Positions 13,701-24,200 of a stretch of 64,000 nucleotides of DNA are shown one piece after another (position 1 is the first letter of the stretch; each line of letters starts with the position of its first letter). The DNA comes from Paramacrobiotus metropolitanus (lineage: Eukaryota; Tardigrada; Eutardigrada; Parachela; Macrobiotidae). The stretch covers positions 372,001 to 436,000 of the forward strand of contig NW_026570306.1 in NCBI RefSeq assembly GCF_019649055.1. The letters are read 5' to 3'. Made by a program: the position numbers and the translations under genes. The notes beneath the pieces were generated by a model. The model saw only the letters and a program-made list of their open reading frames with translations, was not told the origin of the DNA and ran no database searches.

Positions 13701-15084
13701 AAGATGCATGTCAGCGAGGAGCCGGTGGTCTGCGGCAAGTGCATGAAGTCCTTCCCCGACCGCGGCCTGTACAACACGCACAAGAAGGACGGCTCGTGTG
13801 GTCCGTCCGGACAGGCCGCCAAGCCCAAGGTGGTGCGGGTGCCGGGTGGACGGAAGACCGCCCTGCGGGGGCCGCGCAAGAAGGACGTCCTGGAGACGCC
13901 GCCGCAGGTAACCGCGACGCTTTGTAAATTACTGACGAAGTTTTAGTTTAATTCGTTAATTATTCACTTATTGGGAAAATGTCTAATATAATTCGGTGAT
14001 TATAGGGAGATTTTTATTTTAAATTCTTTAATGAATTGGGAAAAATTTTCATTCGATTGGCTGATTATGGAGTAATTTTTACTTATTTTTTTCTAATTAT
14101 TGGGGAAGTTTTTATTTAACTTGCTGATTATTGGTGAAATTGTATTTTAATTCGCTGATTTTTGGGGAAAGGTTGTTCTTTGAATTCGTTGATTTCTGAG
14201 AAAATGTTCAGGGAAATTTTGAATTTTATTCGGGTTTTTTTTTGTTTTATTTGCAAAGGACGTTTTCTTATTTTTCATTTTTACGACTGTCGGTGTCTGG
14301 GTTGTAGTCGCAATGTATAGCGTATTGTATTAATTATGGCTTAATGTGCTTTCATGGTAAAAAATATTGTTGTTTTATTTAACCCAGTGGGCATTAGTGA
14401 TACGGGCGCCAAATGGAAACGGTAATTGTCGCAGCGTTTGGCCATTGCACTACATAAACCTGCGACATCTGTGTATATGTAAATGGGAGTTATTGATTGA
14501 ATTTAGGTTCTATTGGATTTGGGTAAATTATCTTTGTTCTCTCTACGGATCCACGTTTGTGATATTGCAATCAATGGTTCGCCCAAAAGAAATACGCTGA
14601 TGCTCAGAATTTTGATTTAAATTGGACAGAACAGTGTTTTTTTTATCGTATGAATTTTTAAGTTCTCTAAAAAATCGGGTAATTCATTGAGATAATAAAT
14701 ATGCTTTTATATTCCTGCTGAAGCCGGTATGGTGTTTCCTCCACAGGAACCCACCGAACCGGCATCGGCCCCGGTGAGCAGCAGCGCCACGGTGGAGCTG
14801 TCGTCCAACGGCATGCAGACCATCCGCTGCATCCTGCCGGACGGCGACGTCCTGGACATTATCAGTACGGCGGTGGGGGAGAATGCGCCGCGGATCTTAA
14901 CGGTGCACGCCACGCCGCTGACCATCCCTTGAATCTCGGCGGCGTCACCGCGCTCAACGTCAAGAACGACCCTCCGACGGTGGAGGAAGAGGCGGAAACA
15001 GCGGAGGATGTCGAGCCGGTGGTGGTCACCGCCGCCGAGGAGGATCTCAGTCAGACGCCCAATGGCAGTGTCTCCGAGGGGTGA
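10717..15084 (+). CDS. CTCF: CTCF-like insulator zinc-finger protein with 8 fingers (fingers 8-10 of the vertebrate set absent)
   Basis: Chromatin architectural DNA-binding protein. Coding exons: 10717-11221, 11733-11995, 12184-12259, 12754-12946, 13077-13163, 13543-13907 and 14747-15084. This gives about 609 aa if two short frame breaks (near 11957 and 14929) are allowed for. Orthology is shown by finger wording. Finger 3 has TSGELVRH plus the THEKP linker, finger 4 [14 protein letters not shown], finger 5 [12 protein letters not shown], finger 6 QSNSMKAH and finger 7 [14 protein letters not shown] last C2HC finger (CGKC ending DGSC, then GPSG) matches vertebrate finger 11. Fingers 2-4 use C-x4-C spacing. 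A KDVYEF motif (Y181, F183) precedes the fingers where vertebrate CTCF has its cohesin-binding YDF. A basic RKRK/KRLKKK stretch lies between. The N-terminus is acidic and the C-terminus is Glu/Val-rich. Start: the ATG at 10717 has good context (CCGCCATGA); another in-frame ATG is at 10729. Confidence 0.9.
11222..11732 (+). other. CTCF intron after the first coding exon, with a small tRNA-like remnant
   Basis: AT-rich intron. At about 11473-11510 there is GTAGTGTGGTGGCTG followed by GGCTTCGATCC. These resemble the A-box-side motif of the 45-61 kb array and a B box respectively, on the plus strand. No coding content was seen. Confidence 0.4.
13945..14215 (+). repeat. Degenerate minisatellite in a CTCF intron
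   Basis: Inside the intron 13908-14746 a unit of the type AATTCGCTGATTATTGGGGA followed by a T-rich run recurs about five to six times, with roughly 38-60 bp spacing and many substitutions. No open frame is associated with it. Confidence 0.6.
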
Positions 15085-15746
15085 TTTTGTGGGAGGGGTT
15101 GGTGGGGAAATGTGCGGTTTGTTGTGTTGATATCGCGGGAAGTATTTGTACGATGCGTGCTGTGTAATGCTGGTTTTTTTGCCTGTATTTTTTGTTAATG
15201 TTTACCGTGTTTTATCTCGGGTTTTGTGCGTATGGATTTTGATTCCATGGCGGACTGTGGACAACTAAAAAATCACCAAATAAAAATGTATCGAAAATAC
15301 AAAGCAAAGAATAAGAACAACCATTATTCACAAAATAAATAATATTGCTCGAATTTACCCGTTTTCTTGTCCATGTTTCATTTTCCGCAGATTTTCAATC
15401 TGTGCTGAGTTTAAAATAAACATGGTGCTGTAGTAGTTTTATCAATTAATACAGATTTCGGTTGTGAGATGCAGTTACTGTAATGCATTCACCGGACCAC
15501 AGTCATCCACGTTGACCTTTTTTTCCGTAACGCAGTATATTGTCGGATGTTGCTAGGCACCGAAACAAATGAAGATTTTACTAGTGATCTAATCACGATG
15601 CAGCGAATAGTTTTAAAAAGCTGCACAAAAACATTAAAACTGAAATTAAGTTAAAATGATGAAAAGACTTCATTGGCTGTAATTGGTGTTATCGTAATAA
15701 AGTTTTTCCCGGATGAGAAAAGATCGCCAGTGACATCCCCGTATGG
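15085..15746 (+). other. CTCF 3' UTR with polyA signal, then Ly6 upstream region
   Basis: AATAAA at about 15279-15284 follows the CTCF stop by roughly 200 bp and is the likely cleavage signal. The remaining approximately 450 bp up to the Ly6 start codon shows no gene and must hold that gene's promoter. Confidence 0.6.
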
Positions 15747-16267
15747 ATGCGTCGAGGGCGGATATTGTGCTGTTTCTTGATCATTCTGTCAGACCCGTGT
15801 AAGATTATTTATCCTGGGCAATTTACTCGTATTACGATACGACCCAATACGTAAATTTTTCCGGAAATTATTATAATTAATAAATATTGAAAATTTTCCT
15901 TAACACCGTTGGAGAATTCACAGTTAATCGATGACCTTTACCGCTTGCAGCCGTCTTGGCCTTTAGCTGTTACCGGTGTCGCAGCGGCACGGACTGCGAC
16001 CGGGTCAGCAAGGACATGGAGGTGGAGTGCACGGCCGTGCACGGCGACATTCACACCTGCATCAAGGCGGACGTGGACGCCAAGGTCATCCGCGACTGCG
16101 GCGTGCCCAATAGTCTGGCGCACGCCTGCTTGCAGGAGTCGGGGGTCAGTGTGTGCATGTGCAGTACGAATCTCTGCAATGGGACGGCGGATTTATCGTT
16201 CCGGCGTTGGACGCTGAATTTTCGGTGGATCACCGTTTTGATGTTGATTTGTGCGCGACCGCACTGA
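15747..16267 (+). CDS. Small secreted/GPI-anchored Ly6/uPAR-domain protein
   Basis: Two exons, 15747-15798 and 15951-16267, give a 122-aa protein. Exon 1 encodes a basic start and a hydrophobic signal peptide (MRRGRILCCFLIILSDP) and ends in a strong GTAAGA donor. The phase joins exactly to exon 2, whose mature part opens with CYRCRSGTDC. About ten cysteines follow, ending in the diagnostic Ly6/three-finger signature CMCSTNLCNG. After that comes a basic then hydrophobic tail (WITVLMLICA), typical of a GPI-attachment signal. This is the fold of Ly6, uPAR, CD59 and the insect quiver/boudin class. The ligand or partner cannot be told from sequence. An alternative ATG at 15743 is out of frame. Confidence 0.82.
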
Positions 16268-16620
16268 GAATTTAAAGGAAAAATGTTCACCAAGTTTTTG
16301 TTAATTCACCTCATAATTTTTCTTATATTACACTTATTTATTTAAATGTTTAACTGGAAGCGTAAATGCATTTTAAATTAAATTTATCTTGAATTTGTTG
16401 TTAGCACATAATTTTCGTAATTTTATTGGATAACAGTATTTTAATTTTAACTAACTAACTAACAGTATTTTAATTTTTTTCTCTTCATTTTGACATTTTA
16501 TTAATCAGTATACATTTTATTGTTATTTTGTTGACACAAGACTCGAAACAGCGCGACAAATAAAAACCGATAAAACGCGAGATCAAATGAGCAAAGAAAA
16601 CATCCTCAAGAAGCGACATT
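16268..16620. other. Convergent 3' ends of the Ly6 gene and MED10
   Basis: AT-rich non-coding gap between two tail-to-tail genes. On the minus strand AATAAA at 16497-16502 lies about 120 bp past the MED10 stop and is its likely polyA signal. No gene was seen. Confidence 0.55.
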
Positions 16621-18642
16621 TCACTGTTTATCCACAATATTCTGGTCGCCGCGCAGGGCACGATATTTGGCCATTTCAGCGGGAAGGCCTTGGACAGCTC
16701 CACCAGTAAATGCGCCTTGAATTTCTGCAACATACAAATTAATGAATTTACGTAGACGCTTTTTTTTCCTCAGTCTTATTCATAAGAATTTTAATATTAA
16801 TTTTGTCTACTGCTAAGGCATCACTAGTGGCCTGTTGATCCGTGCGAGCAAAATAAAAAATCTTCTCTATCTTCCTGAATTTTGCAACCGCCTATCCAGA
16901 AACAAGAAATGAAAATAAAACTAAACACAGCTCACTGGTATTCAGAAAATCATGTATTTTCAAAACGATCCCATTCATATTCAGTATTTATCAAAAACAC
17001 AAGCATTTTCTCATTCTGTTGCCTATATTCCTAAAAGTTTTATTTAAAACAACAGATAATTCTAAAAGCCCATTCCACACGTATAACGAAAGGTGGACTG
17101 GACATTTATCAATGCAGTCGACATTAGAGTTAATTTTGCTGATGATTTCACGAAGTTAATGTAGAGTAGTGGCAACTGGATCGTCAATTAGGTTGGTCTC
17201 ATCGATTTAGCTTAATCGTAAGCAAACGAATTCAAAACTGACTAAGTTTACGTTATATTATATTTTTTTGTCATCATTATATATTTTTTTAAGTTATATT
17301 CGTTATATTTCATGTTGTAAATGTTGTATACATTATTGTTTATTCATCGTGATTAAAAATACAGTACGAGGCAAGCGACAACTCTTTCCCATCGCTTTAG
17401 TAAATTTTATCACTTTCCCTGCTGCATCTGACCCGTGTGCAGGCGCTCACGTGATACTTGATTTCAGCCGTTTCACGTCGGTTTGCAGCTATAGTTGATA
17501 GTGCAAACTGATAAAGAATATAGAGAAGAGCATGGCAGGCGAGATTTTATCGCCGGCTCAGTAAGCGCTGATTACAATGGACACGATATCAGTATCACGA
17601 GAGCTCCTGCACACGGGTAAGATGCAGCAGGGAAAGTGATAAAATTTACTGAAGCGATGGGAAAGAGTTGTCGCTTGCCTCGTACTTTATTCAGCATTCG
17701 ACACTGCATTCGAAATCACTGTAACAAAGAAATTTAATGGCTAAAATCCAATAATTTCACACTTTTTTTTACTATTATTATGCAACTACAGTAGCCAAAC
17801 TCCATTGCGGAGACTTTATACTCTTAGGTGAAAACATTTGGGCTTTTAGGCTATTAGAAAATCTTTTTTGTTAATTTTGAAATTTTATACTTTTTTTGGT
17901 TTGATTTTATGAGATAAAAGTTACCCATCTAGGAATGCTCGAATAAATTTTCCCAGCATGCTTTAAGCTTAATCCTTAAATCTCCATCAGCAAAATACAG
18001 AAAAAATTGCATCTAAACAGTAAAACAAAACAGCAATAATTTTACCTGGTTATAATTGGTAAGAATCAAAAAATGAAGAAAAATAACTAAAAAATACCAT
18101 TGCTGCTGCTAAGCGCAGAGAGATAAAATTCCACAATAAACTGCTCGGGATGATAAAAACTGTACAGATAAAAATAAAAAAACATCTCTGGTTAAATTCT
18201 GTACCTTAAACGCGTCGACTTTGCCCTTGAGCTCCTCGTTCTTCATGATGGCCTTCTCCATGCAGTCCTTGGTGTAGCTCTGCGGATTGCGCGCCTGATC
18301 GACATACTGCACCACCTCCAGGGGCACATGCAGATCCCCCAGGCACCCCTTGGCTTCGTCCAGCTCCCGCAGGCATTTAATGAGATTCGCCCTGCGAAAC
18401 AACACAAAACCACCCATTATCGAGCACTCCTGAGGGTTTTACAAGGCTCAGAAGGGGAAGCACCACACATACAGCTGCTGATTGACGACGGGCTGACTGC
18501 TGGGTTGCACGTCGGATACCGTGATGCCCAGATGGCGGTAGGCCTCCATCAGGTTCTCCGTTAACTCTTCCAGGTGCTCCAATTGGTCGCGGGTCGGGTG
18601 GACCGCCGGATGGGGAGGATTGGGTGGGGGATTGGCGGACAT
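16621..18642 (-). CDS. MED10: Mediator of RNA polymerase II transcription subunit 10
   Basis: Middle-module subunit of Mediator, which bridges activators and RNA polymerase II. Three exons on the minus strand: 18473-18642, 18205-18391 and 16621-16724. Together they give about 153 aa once one missing base is allowed for in exon 3. MED10 wording is plain: LEHLEELTENLMEAYRHLGI, SDVQPSSQPVVNQQL, then HVPLEVVQYVDQARNPQSYT and KNEELKGKVDAFK, and in exon 3 KFKAHLLVELSKAFP. The N-terminus has a proline-rich extension (ANPPPNPPHPA) absent from the shorter human protein. The donor GTATGT at 18472 gives the correct phase. In exon 3 the frame breaks at about 16680-16681. The next frame then reads the conserved AEMAKYRALRG and reaches a stop at 16621-16623, as expected for the family. 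Confidence 0.92.
17363..17686. repeat. Long inverted repeat (hairpin) in the MED10 intron
   Basis: Positions 17363-17458 and 17591-17686 are near-identical reverse complements, 96 bp each with only a few mismatches, separated by a 132-bp loop. Both arms contain the recognisable pieces GCAAGCGACAACTCTTTCCC and its complement. As RNA this would fold into a long, almost perfect stem. It could be a foldback/MITE remnant or an hpRNA-type precursor. It lies in the 1.5 kb intron 16725-18204, which otherwise shows no feature. Confidence 0.88.
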
Positions 18643-19232
18643 TCTCTGGCGCGCGGAAATGTGATAAATAACTGTGGAGTCTTCAACGTCGGTGAATTAA
18701 CTGATTTATGTCACTGTTTTTCACGGCTGTTCCTGGTGAAGACTACATACGGATTTTTCAATAATTTTTTATTGGGTTAACAGAAAAAATATAACGATTC
18801 TGGGATAAACCAAGGGCTCTAGTTCAGGAAGAACGATCAAGCAAAAGTTGCAAAACAGTCAAAATTAATTCTGTGATTTTTTTTCTAACTAACGATGTCG
18901 ATTCATGAGTGGCAGCTGATTTTAACGTAGCTGCCGTCACTGTACGATCGGTCCAGTGCAACGCATGCGCCGAGCAGATGACCACAGGGTAATCGCCGTG
19001 GGGCACCGACTAACAGCAAAACCGGTTTTATTTCAGCAGGAAACGCATGCTTTTCGTCTTTTTGGCTGGTGATTTTTCCGCACTCTGCAGAATATTGATG
19101 TTCCGGTTTTATCTTATCGTCGTAAGCATTAATTTTTTATTCTTCACCAACACTCCCATCGAGCTACCCCCTTGCCGCAGCATCACGGGTTGCTGGATTG
19201 CCACGCTGTAGTTGTCTGCGAAGAGAAAACAT
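18643..19232. promoter_or_regulatory. Divergent intergenic region MED10 / DHRS11-like gene
   Basis: 590 bp between the MED10 start (minus) and the dehydrogenase start (plus). It must contain both promoters and 5' UTRs. No gene or clear core element was recognised. Confidence 0.5.
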
Positions 19233-21239
19233 ATGGACAAAGTGGCAAAGATGCCGGATAGGCGGATTGTACTGGTTACCGGCGCTTCGTCCGGCATCGG
19301 GAGACGGTGTGCCGCGAACTGGCCCGACACGGTATGACCGTCATCGGGTCCGCTCGCCGCATCGACAATCTCAAGGTCTGTGCATTTTATTCTAAACGGA
19401 TTACACTAAATAAAAAAACTATTAAAATTAGATGGTTGTACTGTTTTCTGTGTTTTTAATTTCTGCAGTTTTGCCCTTAATTTTATTAGAGAGTGATACC
19501 TACTCTGTATAACTGGATAACTTGAAATTTGCTTAAATTAAGGGCTAGGGATGTTTGCAAAAACTCCAAATAAAAATCAATTAGGTAATGCTATGTTTTA
19601 TTTAATTTTTACGTATAATGGAAAACAATTAACTTCAGACCATTATAAGAGCATTATGTAATTATAAGACCTGGATTTCAAGAATTCAGTTTTTCATTTT
19701 GTTGTTGTCTCTGAGTAGCGGATGGCCGCGCAGTGACGGGCGCGCACTGCATTAATATGCGTGCATTAGTATTAGTTATTTGTAAATAAAAATATCTGGA
19801 ATCAGCTGTATTGGTATTATTAAATCTGTTATGCATAAGAAATCTGTTAGTGGTAACTGGTCTAATTTTTGGAAATGCGTATTTGCAGGCATTGGAACAG
19901 ACGATAGTTTCCGATGGGTTGGGCACATTTGTTCCCGTACAGTGCGATCAGCGGCGTGAGGAGGATTTAGAAAAGCTGTTTCAACACATTGAACAGAATT
20001 TTGGTTGTCTCCACGCCAGTATCATCAATGCCGGAAGTTCCCAGCCGGGACCCATACTGCGTGGTGATACGAATATCTGGCGCGAGATGATGGAGGTCAG
20101 CACAGAAACGCATATAATAATTTGCGCTGACGAAAAACTAGTTCTATAATAAGTTAATAACAGCAAAATTATGAACGTTATAAAAATAAGCTTAAATTTA
20201 AAATATGCTCATAATTTTATATAAGAATAACTATATACGAGTACTGAAAAAGTCTGCGATAAAGCGCTTCTATCTCCACAGGTTAACGTTCTGGGAACAG
20301 CCATTTGTTTACGCGAATCGGCTAAACTACTGGGGAAAACCGGCAGGGAAAATGGTCATATCGTCGTCATCGGCAGGTGCTTATTTCTATTGTACATAAA
20401 AATGTCCATTTCACGTTTAACCAACGTACCAGTTATCACATTACCAGTAGCACTTATTTTACAATTATCATTGCATAATTAACCATATTTGTTGCAATAA
20501 CTGCATAATTATAACAGTTTATTGCATAATTACTTACAGATACATTTGTAATTCGTGCATCTCTGTAGCTACGTTTCAGAAGCTTGTTGAGATAAATACA
20601 TAAATCCCCGTCAGCCGATGAAATACTTTTTTAAAAGCCGGCGAATTACCGCGATTGTATAAACACCGTTGGTAGCAACATTTGTCTTGATTTGTCGCTA
20701 TCAGCGGCCTAGGTCACCGTGTCCCGCCGGCACCCATTATGCACTTTTACTCCGCCACTAAGCATGCCGTCCGCGCTCTGACCGAAGGTCTACGAATGGA
20801 ACTACACGCGGAAAAGAGCAAGATCCTTGTTACGGTATAAATCGCTTATGAAAATTAACGAGAGCGGACTATCCTTAGTATTCTTATGTAATTTACACAT
20901 ACTCGTACTTTATGTGAGTTTCAATGCTATAAACATCAATCAATAACTGCACATGTTCTTCATTCTGCTTCAGTTCTGATACTTCTAAACCGATACTACT
21001 GTTTGTAGCATCTGTCTCCCGGTCCGGTGAACACCGAGGCTCCCACGAAGATGTTCCCGCAGATGCCAGCGGACAAGGTCAAGGAGCTGCTGTACGCCGA
21101 GTACCGGCCGCTCTCGCCGCAGGACATCGCCGACACCGTGCTCTTCGTCCTGAACGCCCCGCCTACCGTCAATCTCAACGAGATCGCCATCAATCCCGCC
21201 GACGGCGAGGCCATTCCCCGGCCGAAACAGTTTACATGA
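19233..21239 (+). CDS. Short-chain dehydrogenase/reductase, DHRS11 (17-beta-HSD / farnesol dehydrogenase) type, with altered catalytic serine
   Basis: Classical SDR, NAD(P)H-dependent. Exons: 19233-19375, 19889-20095, 20282-20376, 20705-20834 and 21009-21239, giving 268 aa with one missing base in exon 1. Visible motifs are TGASSGIG (cofactor site, residues 16-23), INAGSS in place of NNAG, and YSATKHAVRALTEGLRMEL with the catalytic Tyr-x3-Lys. HLSPGPVNTE (the PG motif) and a C-terminal DIADTVLFVLNAPP block typical of DHRS11 follow. The residue 13 before the catalytic Tyr is normally Ser (SGHRV in DHRS11). Here the text is SGLGHRV, so Leu occupies that place and a Ser lies two residues earlier. 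The enzyme may be slow, inactive or have a rearranged active site. Exon 1 loses frame at GGG 19299-19301, where one extra G restores the family sequence. Confidence 0.9.
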
Positions 21240-24200
21240 ACACGAAAGGTCAACAGCAGCCTGATGATGCCGGGAGCAAGACATCGGGAATACAACATAG
21301 CCGAGTTTCACATTAACTGTATTAATTTACGCCGTTATGTATCTGCAAATTGGACACCGTTGCGACAAGGTTTCCATTTGACGTGAAACACAGTATACGG
21401 AGTACGTAGACAAGAGAGTTTGTTGCCCTTATCGGAATTACAACTTTACGAGCAATAACATTTTCATCCGCAAGCTATTTGAAAATACAGTGTGTCTCGC
21501 GGTACATGGCGCGTCTGCGCTATATATTCAGTAGTCGTAAAACAGAAAAACTATAGAGTCAGGTTGAACCCCACTGTATTCTTCTTTAATACTTTAACCC
21601 GCAGCTCGTTTTCAATCTTAGAAGATGATCTGCGAAAGTTTTCGTTAAATACTTGCGCACGTACTTGGTATACATATACTCGTTAATGAAGGAAGCAGAC
21701 AGTGATTTCGATATCCAATGTTTTATTATTATGCATCCGTATTCTGTACTTACTGATTATTCTAAATAAGTAAACAAGCTAATCAGTATGACGAATATAC
21801 TTATAGCAAGCAGGTGTAAAGCAAACGGTTTCCGTTTTTGAGCAGACACCAAAACTGCCGTTGTGGACAGTTTTCGGAGCTGCCGAATACGGAATCCAGT
21901 GCATTGCCGTTCTATACGACGGATACAGCGGGGCGATTGAAGTGTAGGGATTACTAATTTTACCACAATTAATTATTTCAGTCTACGATAAATTTATAAA
22001 ATTATCGTATTAACGTCGAAAAGACAGAGGCCGGTTCTACTCACTCTCAAGTAAAGTTCTAGTTACAGCAGTAACAAAGAAATCGCGACTTCCGACACAC
22101 GACTTGTTCTGCCGTCATCGAATTATTACAGTATCTTAAAAACCTTTCGTTTTTGTATGGAAGCCTGCTAACGTTGAAACAGTTCCGGAAAGTCCTAACT
22201 GGCGTCACACAACAGCCACAGCCATGCAGTACCGTGTGAGTCCGGTGTCGCACGACACTGATACCAGCTTCGTGGAGAAGAACGGCCGAACCGTTCCGAA
22301 CGTAACCGATTCGTATAAAATCCATCACTCGCATAGATCTTTTAGGCTGTTCCGGTAATAGTTACTACATTGGCCGTAAGAGGAAGTGTTTTCCCATTTG
22401 GACACACTGACGAAAGCCGGTCTCCTCGGCGTTGAACTATTTGTCTGGACGCACACATGTCGAAAGGCAAAAACTGTCATCGAGACGAAGAAGTCCGGTG
22501 CATCAGCATATATGGGAGATCTCCATTGTCCATTACATCCTGACGGCGCCCATCTTCAAATGTCTACGCCTCTCAACCGCCGTCTGTTCGCAAATTAAAC
22601 TACCGTTGCCGTTCCATCCCCACTGTGGGTCTCAAACCGCGGCGGACATGATTCACTTCATCTGCCATTCGTGGAATTCGAAGATATTGGACGCTGTTGT
22701 AAATGGTACGTAGCAGGGTTTGCTCCCACTGAAAGGATATCAGGGACGCAGGGACAAGCGTTTTAAGCATTCACTACATAGTAGTAAAAGGAGTGTAGGA
22801 AATCCCAGTATTATAGGCTGAAGTGTCAAGATTGCGGCAACGCCGGAGCTAAAGATTTCCAGTCGAAAAATAATCTTGTTCTGTATAAACGAAAAGAGTT
22901 TTGGCACCTTTGGGATTCTTAAACTAGCGTCTTGACAAGCATTTTTGATACGTATGAGGTCCACCAGGAACAGGCAAGTCCAGGGACTGCCTTTAGCTTC
23001 GCGTTTAAAACCAAACTGGATTTTTTCTGGAGAGTCAACTGGATGGAATTGCCCGAAGACCTTACGCAAATGTCTGCATTGATCTCTACAGTTGGAAAGG
23101 AAAAACTGCTATTGGTTACTGCAATTATCATTTTGTAAAGAAAATCCATGAAAAGCGCTAGCTAACCTCGACAGGTCTGAATGGATCGGTTATGACTTAT
23201 AAGAAAGCTTAGTCTCGTATACGTGTACTAATTTCGGTCGCCTTTATGCAACGTATGCTAAAGTTTGCAGCGTAAAGACACCGGACGCGTACATACATAT
23301 CTTTGTATGGCACCATTCATTCTCCTGCTTCCTGCCAGTACCATTAATCATGTATTCGCCGGGAGCGACTATACCCAGCTGACCGCAACTAAAGGCGAAC
23401 ACATGGCGATACCATGCAACATTCGTTAATGTTTCTCTCCCGGAAAATCTCGTCATGATCACGGGCAACCATGTGATTTCTGCTCCAAAACGACCAAATT
23501 TTCTAGGATTCCCTGAAGGCGCCGTATGATCATTAATGGCCAGCGTATGGCCACGGCCCCGAGCAGCGTATCAAGTGTAAATTCCAACCGCGTCATAAAG
23601 CGGTTTGAAAGACGTTCCGTTTAACTAGTTCGTTGCGTAATGACTTTGACGTCTTCCCCGTGATACCCGATTCCCCGGAATCGCCGCCTCCTGAAAACGC
23701 CCCGACGATGCTTTTCATTCTCAACAACCACAGCAGCGATACTCATCGGGGTTTCTGGGAACTCGTCACCACGCGATGGAAAAACAGATGCTGAACGTTT
23801 GTAATGATGGTTTTTTACTTGAATAGTCGTCTACCATTGTAATAGAAGCGGTGAACCGTTTACCAGAGACTGGTGCGTTTTTGTCGCTCGCATTGAAAAA
23901 CTAGCCGGGAAGCAAAACCTCAAGATCCATCTTGCGTTCAAACGGTGGCGGCAACCGAAGCAAATGATTTTCGATTATGTCCAACGCCAGGTACCTCAGT
24001 TTCGTGTTCCGCCAAGTTGACATTTACTAATCTCACAGCAGTCACAGGCAACTGACAAGTGGTGACCCTTGAGCTGATTGCACTTTACATTGCGGTAACG
24101 ACTATAAAAGCCTACTGCGTTGAGGGAATACGAGGCGAAAAGTGTGTAATGGCTGGCACACTGGAGTTCGACCAGTTATGTCTCGTAAGTATAAAACTGC

